Origin: Prevotella sp. UBA5379
GTDB taxonomy: Bacteria; Bacteroidota; Bacteroidia; Bacteroidales; Bacteroidaceae
DNA length: 15,289 nucleotides
NCBI GenBank assembly: GCA_002409785.1
Contig: DHOX01000060.1
Location: 80,403 to 95,691 of the forward strand
Direction: 5' to 3'
In this document: positions 7,179-14,191 of the stretch, piece by piece
How the letters are laid out: every line of letters begins with the position of its first letter
Position numbering within the stretch: the first letter of the stretch is position 1
Notes under the pieces: model-generated
What the model was told of the DNA's origin: nothing
Databases searched by the model: none
Seen by the model: the letters and a program-made list of their open reading frames with translations, nothing else
Made by a program: the position numbers and the translations under genes

Positions 7179-7259
7179 AATTTAGTAATCGTTGAAATAT
7201 TAAATCTTATGCAAATTTAGGATTTTTCTCTGATAAAACGAAAGAATGATTACTAAATT
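7179..7259. repeat. 12-bp perfect inverted repeat bracketing the pfp promoter
   Basis: AATTTAGTAATC at 7179-7190 is repeated as its exact reverse complement GATTACTAAATT at 7248-7259. With one mismatch the match extends three bases inward (AATTTAGTAATCRTT). The 57 bp between the arms contain the pfp -7 box and its possible -33 element. It could be a pair of operator half-sites, a structured leader element or, less likely, the ends of a small invertible segment. Confidence 0.75.
7212..7243 (-). promoter_or_regulatory. Promoter for pfp
   Basis: Minus-strand TAAATTTG at 7219-7212, followed by C, matches the TAnnTTTG -7 box. TTTC at 7243-7240 lies 20 nt upstream, in the place of the -33 TTTG. 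The transcript would begin about 35 nt before the pfp ATG, so the left arm of the inverted repeat at 7179-7190 would lie in the leader. Confidence 0.55.
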
Positions 7260-7313
7260 CTGAGTTTTATAAGTTTTTTCACGAAGAAGTTTCCTTGTTT
7301 CCCGAAATTTATC

Positions 7314-7321
7314 TATCTTTG
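7314..7321 (+). promoter_or_regulatory. Promoter -7 box for the plus-strand gene cluster
   Basis: TATCTTTG at 7314-7321 matches TAnnTTTG. A TTG at 7295-7297 lies 16 nt upstream, shorter than the usual spacing of about 20, so the -33 element is unsure. It lies 44 nt before the ATG of the 92-residue gene and is probably the main start for the cluster that follows. Confidence 0.5.
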
Positions 7322-7365
7322 AACTGGCTAACAGAAAAAATCAATCATTTAATAGTAAAGATGAA

Positions 7366-7644
7366 ATGAAAAATAAACGTTTCTTAAAGCGCAGGATCAA
7401 TTATATCTGTAGTGATCTTTTTGCAGAATGTATTGCAGCAGATCTTTATGGAGGGCGGAAGACGGAGAAGGAAGATGTGGAAGCACTGCTGACCTCTATA
7501 CTGACCGTTCATTCCAATTTTATCAGTCGCATCTCCCATCCGGAGCCAGGCATGAAACCCCAGAAATATTTCCAGGATTTGAAAGAAGATTTCAACAAGC
7601 AGATTTCAGAAATCATCGACCAGGTTTCCAACTTAGGAAATTAA
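7366..7644 (+). CDS. Small basic protein of unknown function (92 aa)
   Basis: I do not recognise a named family, though the N-terminus (MKNKRFLKRRINYICSDLF) looks like that of uncharacterised small Bacteroidales proteins. The product is basic at the N-terminus and then mostly predicted helix: INYICSDLFAECIAADLY (11-28), EKEDVEALLTSILTVHSNFI (34-53) and a C-terminal stretch LKEDFNKQISEIIDQVSNL (72-90). It has no signal peptide or membrane segment, so it is probably cytoplasmic. It starts 44 nt behind a promoter box and ends 11 nt before the acyltransferase ATG, so the two are almost surely co-transcribed. A role linked to the acyltransferase is a guess from position only. An out-of-frame ATG at 7361 opens a two-codon frame whose stop overlaps this start. 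Confidence 0.8.
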   Translation: MKNKRFLKRRINYICSDLFAECIAADLYGGRKTEKEDVEALLTSILTVHSNFISRISHPEPGMKPQKYFQDLKEDFNKQISEIIDQVSNLGN

Positions 7645-7655
7645 AAATCACATTC

Positions 7656-8210
7656 ATGTTACAGAAAGTCTGCAAATGGCTGTTATATAAGCAGATGGGA
7701 TGGCATAAAGTAGTCACCCAGCCCCAGCCCGGAAAATATATTCTTTGTTTAGCCCCGCACACCAGTAACTGGGATCTGCTGATCGGACAATTATATGCCC
7801 ACGCAGAAGGGATCAAGGCAAATTTCTTAATGAAGAAAGAATGGTTCTTCTGGCCCTTAGGGTCTTTTTTTCGAAAGATGGGCGGCATCCCCGTCCACCG
7901 CGAGAAGCACTCCCGCATGACAGAAACCCTCGCCCGGTTAGCTTTGAAAGAGCCACATTTTGTGCTCTGCATCACACCGGAGGGAACCAGGAGCCTGAAC
8001 CCGGACTGGAAGAAAGGATTTTATTACATTGCCTTTAATGCCCACCTGCCCATCCTCCTCTATGGCTGTGACTACCAGCGGAAACTCATCCAGTGTACGG
8101 AAACGCTCTCCCCCAGCGGTGACATTGACGCAGACATGAGAAGGATCAAACTCTATTTCAAGGATTTCAAAGGTAAGAAGCCCGAAAAATTCACAATTGG
8201 CGAACTATAA
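7656..8210 (+). CDS. PlsC-like lysophospholipid acyltransferase family protein
   Basis: The 184-residue product carries the acyltransferase motifs in order: APHTSNWD (33-40), the HX4D catalytic block with His35 and Asp40; GGIPVHRE (76-83), the second block that binds the glycerol phosphate; and TPEGTRS (107-113), the EGTR block. In this family an acyl chain is moved from acyl-ACP or acyl-CoA to a lysophospholipid or similar acceptor at the inner membrane. The protein is shorter than classical PlsC (about 240 aa) and lacks an N-terminal membrane segment, as in many 'glycerol acyltransferase' entries of Bacteroidetes, so the acceptor is uncertain (an ornithine-lipid or other amino-lipid is possible). 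The reading frame is open back to 7428, but the ATG at 7656 is preferred. It lies 11 nt past the previous stop, and the upstream part would overlap a better gene and does not resemble the family. Confidence 0.88.
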   Translation: MLQKVCKWLLYKQMGWHKVVTQPQPGKYILCLAPHTSNWDLLIGQLYAHAEGIKANFLMKKEWFFWPLGSFFRKMGGIPVHREKHSRMTETLARLALKEPHFVLCITPEGTRSLNPDWKKGFYYIAFNAHLPILLYGCDYQRKLIQCTETLSPSGDIDADMRRIKLYFKDFKGKKPEKFTIGEL

Positions 8211-8258
8211 AGAATATCACTCCGACGGAAGCATCAGGGATACGAATTCTTTTCTATT

Positions 8259-8272
8259 AGAGGTACATAGTG
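8259..8272 (+). promoter_or_regulatory. Ribosome-binding site that selects a GTG start
   Basis: AGAGG at 8259-8263 lies 6 nt before the GTG at 8270. There is no ATG in frame that would keep the signal peptide, so this site supports GTG initiation of the amidase-like gene. I see no promoter or terminator in the 59-bp gap 8211-8269. Confidence 0.6.
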
Positions 8273-10954
8273 AAATATACACCGATATTTAAAAAATCAT
8301 TACTGCTGCTCAGTCTGCTGGCGGTTACCCAGACTCTCCCCGCACAATACCTGGACGGGAATACACGAGCATGGGGGAAGATCAATTATGAGGATGATCC
8401 CTGGGTGTTCAATGTCTCGCGTCCGAATCTGATTACAAGAGGACTACTTGACCGGCATATCTCACTGTGGGCTTCACATGGCAGATACTATGACAATAAC
8501 CGGGACCGATGGGTATGGCAGCGGCCTAACCTCTTCTGCACCACGGAGGATCTGTTCACCCAGACCATCGTGATCCCCTTTCTCATTCCGATGCTCCAAA
8601 ATGCCGGAGCAACGGTTTTCTCGCCTCGGGAACGTGACTGGCAGACACATGAAGTGATCGTAGACAATGATGACTCCATCCATCTCCCCTATTATAAGGA
8701 GATCAATGACGGGAAGGACTGGAAGACCTGTGACTCCGTAGGCTTTGCCTATCATGGGGAGATCCTGCATGATGGAGACAACCCTTTCCGAAGGGGAACA
8801 CTGCGGCAAATCAAGACGACCAGGAAGAAACATTACAGCGAAGTTGACTATCAGCCTAACATCCCTGAAACGGGCAGATATGCCGTTTATGTAAGCTATC
8901 AGACCCTCCCGAACAGCGTGAAAGATGCTCATTATATCGTTTATCACAAGGGGCAGTCTACAACGTTCACGGTCAACCAGAGAATGGGAGGCGGAACGTG
9001 GGTATACTTAGGCACCTTCCGTTTCGACCAGGGGTGCTCGCCGGCAAACCGGGTAGTCGTGACGAACCAGGCTTCTAAAAAGGGTATTGTCACTACCGAT
9101 GCCGTACGCTTCGGTGGCGGAATGGGAAATATTGCCCGTGGCGGAATGGTTTCCGGTCTGCCCCGTTGCCTGGAAGGGGCACGCTATGCTGCACAGTGGA
9201 GTGGTGCACCCTATTCTGTATACAGCAGTAGAAAGGGAACCGACGATTATGCTGATGATATTAATGCAAGGTCACTGATGACCAACTGGTTAGGTGGCGG
9301 CAGTGTCTACATGCCTACGCTGGAAGGTAAGAATGTGCCCATCGAATTATCCCTGGCCATACACAGCGATGCAGGGTTCGCTCCTGACGGGAGAAGTCTG
9401 GTGGGCAGCCTAGCCGTGTGCACAACTGACTTTAATGACGGTATGCTGAGTTCCGGCATCTCCCGGCAAACGTCCAAGGATTTTGCCAGGGCTCTTCTGA
9501 ATAATGTCACGACGGACATCACTGCAAAATACCACCAGTGGAACAAGCGCTATCTCTGGGACCGCAACTATTCAGAAACGCGCATTCCGGAAGTTCCGTC
9601 AGCTATCCTGGAAACTCTTTCCCATCAGAATTTCCCAGATGTCAAACTTGCACAGGATCCCATGTTCAAGTTTACGTTGGCCCGCTCCATCTATAAGACC
9701 ATCCTCCGCTTTATCAGCACCAACCATGGGCAGGACTATACCGTAGAGCCTCTTCCTCCGACCAACTTTTCAGTAATCCTGAAAGATAAAGGCAAAGCGG
9801 TGCTGTCCTGGAATGGCCAGCGTGACCCACAGGAACCGACAGCCGTTCCTTCTTCCTATAATGTCTATGTGGCAAAAGGGCAGGGAGGATTCGACAATGG
9901 CACGAATATCCGGACAAATGCCTGTGAAATCCCGCTGCTGCCCAATATCCCCTATCGCTTTAAGATTACAGCTTGCAACGCCGGTGGAGAAAGTTTCCCT
10001 TCGGAAATCCTGTCGGCTTTATACTGCCCGAAGGCCAAGGGTACCCTGCTGATCATCAACGGCTTTGACCGGCTGGCCTCACCGCAGGTGATTGACAATG
10101 ATTCCCTCCAGGGATTTGACATGAGCGCAGATCCGGGGGTGAGCTATGGGCTTACCGCAGGATGGAATGGCCTTCAGCAATGTTTCGATCGCTCCCGGAT
10201 CGGCAAAGAAGGACCGGGCGGACTCGGGTACGGCGGGGATGAGATGGCCGGGCATTTCGTAGAAGGAAATGATTTCGACTACCCCTTCTGCCATACAGAG
10301 GCCATTGCCGGAAGTGGCAAATATCAGGTGGCAAGTTGTTCGGAGGAATCTGTCCAGAGCGGAAAAGTGAAATTAGAGAACTATGCCATTGTAGACCTCA
10401 TACTGGGCCTGGAAAAATTCGACGGTTATACGCCAGAATTCTATAAGACCTTCCCTTATTCCTTTCGCCCACTCCTGCACCATTACCTCCTTCAGGGCGG
10501 GAGCCTTCTGGTCAGCGGCTCTTATATAGGGTCAGATATGACTGGAGCCGATGAGAAGGAGTGGTTACGGGACAACTTGAAGATCGTTGACCAGGCGGAC
10601 AGTGCCGTAGATATTCAGGAGACCGTCAACGGACTGGGAATGGAATTTGGGTTCTGGCACTGCCTCAACGACAAGCATTATGCCGCGACCCATCCGGACA
10701 TCCTCTCTCCCACCGGAAGCGCCATCTGCGCCATGCAATACAGTGACGGCAGCCCGGCTGCCGTGGCCTATCAGGGCAATGATTACAAGTGCTTCACCAT
10801 GGGCTTCCCCTTTGAATGTATCAAGAATGACCATGACCGCACCAGGATCATGCAGGGCATCCTGAACTATCTAAAACCATTGCATCCTGAGGGGCTCCCT
10901 GTTTCAAGCCCTCCCCGGGAGCACAAACGACAAAATGATTCATTAAGAAAATAA
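8270..10954 (+). CDS. Secreted amidase-fold protein with inserted golvesin-like domain, FnIII domain and C-terminal domain
   Basis: The 894-residue product starts at GTG. A signal peptide (1-26, ending LPAQ) is followed by the first part of an N-acetylmuramoyl-L-alanine amidase-type (Amidase_3) fold: GLLDRHISLWASHGRYY (58-74), TTEDLFTQ (91-98) and MLQNAGATVFSPRERD (108-123). A golvesin C-terminal-like/xanthan-lyase-type beta domain (about 128-283, with GGGTWVYLGTF at 240-250 and TTDAVRFGGG at 275-284) is inserted. The amidase part then resumes with SLAIHSDAGF (361-370) and PSAILETLSHQNFPDV (443-458). His70, Glu93, His365 and Glu448 are at the places of the zinc ligands and catalytic Glu. An FnIII-like domain (about 495-585) follows. 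The C-terminal domain, about 590-875, starts GTLLIINGFDR and resembles a Rossmann or amidotransferase-like fold. Similar Bacteroidales proteins are often labelled xanthan lyase, but peptidoglycan amide-bond cleavage in the periplasm or outside is more likely from the motifs. Substrate is unproven. Confidence 0.85.
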   Translation: MKYTPIFKKSLLLLSLLAVTQTLPAQYLDGNTRAWGKINYEDDPWVFNVSRPNLITRGLLDRHISLWASHGRYYDNNRDRWVWQRPNLFCTTEDLFTQTIVIPFLIPMLQNAGATVFSPRERDWQTHEVIVDNDDSIHLPYYKEINDGKDWKTCDSVGFAYHGEILHDGDNPFRRGTLRQIKTTRKKHYSEVDYQPNIPETGRYAVYVSYQTLPNSVKDAHYIVYHKGQSTTFTVNQRMGGGTWVYLGTFRFDQGCSPANRVVVTNQASKKGIVTTDAVRFGGGMGNIARGGMVSGLPRCLEGARYAAQWSGAPYSVYSSRKGTDDYADDINARSLMTNWLGGGSVYMPTLEGKNVPIELSLAIHSDAGFAPDGRSLVGSLAVCTTDFNDGMLSSGISRQTSKDFARALLNNVTTDITAKYHQWNKRYLWDRNYSETRIPEVPSAILETLSHQNFPDVKLAQDPMFKFTLARSIYKTILRFISTNHGQDYTVEPLPPTNFSVILKDKGKAVLSWNGQRDPQEPTAVPSSYNVYVAKGQGGFDNGTNIRTNACEIPLLPNIPYRFKITACNAGGESFPSEILSALYCPKAKGTLLIINGFDRLASPQVIDNDSLQGFDMSADPGVSYGLTAGWNGLQQCFDRSRIGKEGPGGLGYGGDEMAGHFVEGNDFDYPFCHTEAIAGSGKYQVASCSEESVQSGKVKLENYAIVDLILGLEKFDGYTPEFYKTFPYSFRPLLHHYLLQGGSLLVSGSYIGSDMTGADEKEWLRDNLKIVDQADSAVDIQETVNGLGMEFGFWHCLNDKHYAATHPDILSPTGSAICAMQYSDGSPAAVAYQGNDYKCFTMGFPFECIKNDHDRTRIMQGILNYLKPLHPEGLPVSSPPREHKRQNDSLRK

Positions 10955-10980
10955 CATCAATAATTATTAAATTAACAACT

Positions 10981-11313
10981 ATGCATAAGATTCAAGCCAA
11001 TCCTTCAGGGACTCGCAGCATTGAAGTCAGCGATGCCCACTTGAAAACAATAGAAAAGTACCAACTGTTACGGAATCTCGTTGACAGCAATGGAATTGTA
11101 AATGAAGATGTCCTGGATAAATTGAGATATAATATCCGCTCCCTGCTCGAATCAGAAGCCGGCAAGGACAAGAATCTCCTCGACCTTTGCCTTGACGTCG
11201 TCTACAACAACAACATGAAAGCCTTCGGACTCCAGAAACTGGTCGATCTGTATAAAAACTGGGAAACAAAACAGCAAACTTCCTGCGAAGACCCGCTGGA
11301 TGTAACTGATTAA
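10981..11313 (+). CDS. Small helical protein of unknown function (110 aa)
   Basis: I do not recognise a family. The product has no signal peptide or membrane segment. It appears mostly helical: DAHLKTIEKYQLLRNLVDS (18-36), NEDVLDKLRYNIRSLLESEAG (41-61), DKNLLDLCLDVVYNNNMKAFG (63-83) and LQKLVDLYKNWETK (84-97), followed by an acidic tail. The N-terminal TRSIEV may be a short strand. The start ATG lies 26 nt past the amidase-like gene, in an AT-rich spacer without a clear promoter box. It ends 13 nt before the ygiQ TTG. The tight spacing and amino-acid composition of a folded protein argue that it is real. Its job cannot be inferred; translation may be coupled to ygiQ. Confidence 0.72.
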   Translation: MHKIQANPSGTRSIEVSDAHLKTIEKYQLLRNLVDSNGIVNEDVLDKLRYNIRSLLESEAGKDKNLLDLCLDVVYNNNMKAFGLQKLVDLYKNWETKQQTSCEDPLDVTD

Positions 11314-11326
11314 ACAGACAAAAGAA

Positions 11327-13462
11327 TTGGCTTATCAATTGACCGACTTCCTTCCGACAACCCGGAAGGAATGTGAATTGAGGGGATGGGATCAACTCGA
11401 CGTGATCATCTTCTCAGGGGATGCTTACGTTGACCACCCGTCATTCGGACAGGCGGTCATCGGCCGCAGCCTGGAGGCAGCAGGTTATAAGGTAGCCATC
11501 GTACCCCAGCCCGACTGGCACGGCGACTACCGGGATTTCAAGAAACTGGGACGGCCGAGACTGTGCTTTGCGATTTCTCCAGGTGTCATGGATTCCATGG
11601 TGAACAAGTACACTGCGGGGAAACGGTTACGGTCCCAGGATGAGTACAGCCCTGACGGGCGCCATGACTGCAGACCTGAATATCCCACCATCGTCTACAC
11701 CAGGATCCTCAAGCAACTTTTTCCGGATGTTCCTGTGGTCCTCGGAGGTGTGGAAGCCAGCATGAGAAGGCTCACCCATTATGACTATTGGCAGGACCAT
11801 CTGCGGAAATGTATTCTCTGTGATTCCGGCGCTGACCTTATCCTGTATGGGATGGGACCGAAATCAATCATCGAGTTCTGCCATCAACTAGAGGATGGAC
11901 GGCCGGTAAGATCCATCCATGACATCCCTCAGACCGTTTATCTGGCCCGTAAGGAGGATATTGACGGAGGGATTACGGATGAGGACATCGTGCTCCACTC
12001 CCATGAAGAGTGCCTGCGTTCAAAAAAGGCGGAAGCGGAGAACTATAAATATATCGAGGAGGCCGCCAACATGAAGCATGCCCACCGTCTGCTTCAGGGA
12101 GTCGACGGGGTCTATGCCGTGGTCAACCCTCCCTATCCTACGCTGACGACACCCGAACTGGATGCGTGTTTTGACCTGCCCTACACACGGCTGCCCCATC
12201 CGAAATACCGCGGAAAGGTCATCCCTGCTTACGAGATGATCAAGTTTTCCGTGAATATCCACCAGGGATGCTTCGGAGGATGCGCCTTCTGCACGATCTC
12301 TGCCCACCAGGGCAAATTTGTAGTGTGCAGGAGCAAGAAAAGCATCATGAGAGAAGTTGAACAAGTGGTACATTCGCCCGGATTCAAGGGATATATTTCT
12401 GACCTGGGAGGCCCTTCGGCCAACATGTACGGGATGCACGGCCGGAATGAGAAAGCTTGTGAGCACTGCAAACGCCCCTCGTGTATCAATCCTCAGATCT
12501 GCCCGAATTTGATTACAGACCATTCCAGGCTCCTGGATATTTACCACTCTGTGGATGCGTTACCAGAAGTCAAGAAGAGTTTTATCAGCAGTGGTATACG
12601 GTATGACCTGCTGCTCCATCAGAGCAAGGATGAAAAGGCCAATGAGTCCACCAGGCAATATACCCGGGAACTGATCACCAGGCATGTCAGCGGCCGGCTG
12701 AAAGTAGCACCGGAGCATACCTCTCCTCATGTTCTGAAACTCATGAGGAAACCGGATTTCAGTGAATTTTATGATTTCAAGCGGATTTTTGACCAGATCA
12801 ATAAAGAAGCTGGACTCCGGGAACAACTGATCCCCTACTTCATCAGTTCGCATCCCGGATGTCATGAAGCGGACATGGCAGAACTAGCCGTCATCACCAA
12901 AGACTTGAACTTCCATCTGGAACAGGTGCAGGATTTCACGCCGACGCCGATGACGATCGCTACAGAAATGTGGTATACCGGATATGATCCGTATACCCTT
13001 GAACCGGTATATTCGGCAAAGACCCAGAATGAAAAGAAAGCCCAGCGGCAGTTTTTCTTCTGGTACCTGCCGGAGGAACGCCGCAATATAGAGCATGAGC
13101 TGCGCCGTATCGGCCGTGCAGACCTCATCGATCGTCTCTATCCTAAGGGGACCTATTCCCCCCAGAGCAAACCCTGCCATGTTCATTTCAATGACAGGCC
13201 CGTGGGCGGAGGATTCGAATGGAAAAAAGACCGTTCAAGAACGGATCAGGAGCACACCCATACCGGAGACCATCCCCGGCAGAACGGGAACGCGAAGAAC
13301 TTCCGGACGACGAGGGAGAGCAGCAACCGTGCAGACCGCAGAGGGGAACGTATGACCAGGACAACGGCCAGGGGAGAAAATCATCATGAATATACTGGAA
13401 AGCAGAATAACAGGAAAGGAAAGTCAGGAAACTTGCGAAGATGGAATCGTGACCACCGATGA
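11327..13462 (+). CDS. ygiQ: YgiQ-family radical SAM protein
   Basis: The 711-residue product begins with the family N-terminus (QLTDFLPTTRKECELRGWDQLDVIIFSGDAYVDHPSFGQAV, residues 4-44), part of a cobalamin-binding-like domain (about 1-200). The radical SAM core follows from about 300, with the iron-sulfur ligands C315, C319 and C322 in GCFGGCAFC (314-322). Further conserved parts are SDLGGPSANMYGM (358-370) next to a Cys-rich patch (C378, C381, C386, C392), LKVAPEHTSP (458-467) and QDFTPTPMT (535-543). Reaction and substrate of YgiQ are not established. The tail from about 631 is basic, polar and low complexity, and its last 26 codons overlap the next gene. The start appears to be TTG at 11327. 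An in-frame stop at 11303-11305 excludes any upstream ATG or GTG, and later starts would remove conserved residues. No Shine-Dalgarno sequence is visible. Confidence 0.93.
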   Translation: MAYQLTDFLPTTRKECELRGWDQLDVIIFSGDAYVDHPSFGQAVIGRSLEAAGYKVAIVPQPDWHGDYRDFKKLGRPRLCFAISPGVMDSMVNKYTAGKRLRSQDEYSPDGRHDCRPEYPTIVYTRILKQLFPDVPVVLGGVEASMRRLTHYDYWQDHLRKCILCDSGADLILYGMGPKSIIEFCHQLEDGRPVRSIHDIPQTVYLARKEDIDGGITDEDIVLHSHEECLRSKKAEAENYKYIEEAANMKHAHRLLQGVDGVYAVVNPPYPTLTTPELDACFDLPYTRLPHPKYRGKVIPAYEMIKFSVNIHQGCFGGCAFCTISAHQGKFVVCRSKKSIMREVEQVVHSPGFKGYISDLGGPSANMYGMHGRNEKACEHCKRPSCINPQICPNLITDHSRLLDIYHSVDALPEVKKSFISSGIRYDLLLHQSKDEKANESTRQYTRELITRHVSGRLKVAPEHTSPHVLKLMRKPDFSEFYDFKRIFDQINKEAGLREQLIPYFISSHPGCHEADMAELAVITKDLNFHLEQVQDFTPTPMTIATEMWYTGYDPYTLEPVYSAKTQNEKKAQRQFFFWYLPEERRNIEHELRRIGRADLIDRLYPKGTYSPQSKPCHVHFNDRPVGGGFEWKKDRSRTDQEHTHTGDHPRQNGNAKNFRTTRESSNRADRRGERMTRTTARGENHHEYTGKQNNRKGKSGNLRRWNRDHR

Positions 13463-14168
13463 TTTCATCGGTGTCATTGACGGCAGCACAAGCAAAACAG
13501 ACTCACGCATCTCGGGGAAAGAAAGAAACGGACGCTACTGTATGCTCCTCATCTCTGACTTTCTCCGCCGTCTCCCCCGTGAAACTACAGTGGATGAATT
13601 CTGTGACGGGGTAACAGAAGTGATCAGAGGTCACTATTCCAGGGAAAGCATGGATCATCTTTCCGCTCATCCTGAAGACAGGATGACCGCAAGTGTTATC
13701 CTCTACAGCCGGTCACGAAATGAAATATGGATGATCGGTGACTGCCAGGGGATCATCAACCGCAGACTCCTGGAAAACAGCAAACCGGAAGAGAAGGAAA
13801 TCGCCGGCAAACGGGTCTCGCTGATCCTTCACGGCCTGTCTCCGGAAGAGGCAAGGAAGGCCATCATCCCCGACTTGATCAAGGCGATGAGAGAAGGACA
13901 GAACAAGACTTATGCCGTCATTGACGGTTTCCCTGTTTACCGGAAGGGGATCATCGTCATCCCTTGTCCCTGTTCACCGGATACACAACTGGTGCTGGCC
14001 AGTGACGGCTATCCCTTCCTCCGCCCCACGCTGGAAGAAAGTGAACAACTGCTGGCACGCCAACTGGAGCAAGACCCGCAAAATCTCCGGACCTTCCTGG
14101 CAACCAAAGGGCTGAAGGCAGGCAACAAGAGCTTTGATGACCGTGCATATATCCGCTTCCGCCCGTAA
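13386..14168 (+). CDS. Divergent PP2C (PPM)-type protein phosphatase-like protein
   Basis: The 260-residue product shows the PPM motif series in a divergent form. CEDG (17-20) corresponds to the N-terminal metal-binding acidic pair. FIGVIDGSTSK (27-37) takes the place of VxDGMGG, MTASVILYS (100-108) the place of GTT, and IWMIGDCQ (114-121) the place of the VGDSR strand. LASDGYPFLRP (204-214) corresponds to SDGL, and SFDDRAYIRF (249-258) to the final DN/DD motif. PPM enzymes are Mn/Mg-dependent Ser/Thr phosphatases of the cytoplasm. Length fits a lone catalytic domain, with no sensor or membrane part. The usual Gly-Gly after DGM is missing, so activity or substrate may differ. The ATG overlaps the ygiQ end by 77 nt in another frame. 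The residues from position 1 on look like a natural start, and no better later start keeps the ED motif. Last gene of the plus-strand cluster. Confidence 0.75.
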   Translation: MNILESRITGKESQETCEDGIVTTDDFIGVIDGSTSKTDSRISGKERNGRYCMLLISDFLRRLPRETTVDEFCDGVTEVIRGHYSRESMDHLSAHPEDRMTASVILYSRSRNEIWMIGDCQGIINRRLLENSKPEEKEIAGKRVSLILHGLSPEEARKAIIPDLIKAMREGQNKTYAVIDGFPVYRKGIIVIPCPCSPDTQLVLASDGYPFLRPTLEESEQLLARQLEQDPQNLRTFLATKGLKAGNKSFDDRAYIRFRP

Positions 14169-14191
14169 CCTGCCTGCCAGAGATGCAAGCC

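Noticed and set aside
7361..7369. Two-codon upstream frame ATG AAA TGA overlapping the start of the 92-residue gene
   Set aside because: It could affect initiation, but an AT-rich start region gives such a pattern readily and there is no second signal, so I treat it as chance.
7428..7655. Upstream extension of the acyltransferase frame
   Set aside because: The extension overlaps the 92-residue gene out of frame and reads as non-protein-like sequence. The ATG at 7656 fits the spacing and the family N-terminus.
12020..12547. 175-codon minus-strand frame opposite ygiQ
   Set aside because: It lies opposite the radical SAM core, which is well supported by its Cys motif; this is a shadow frame without its own signals.
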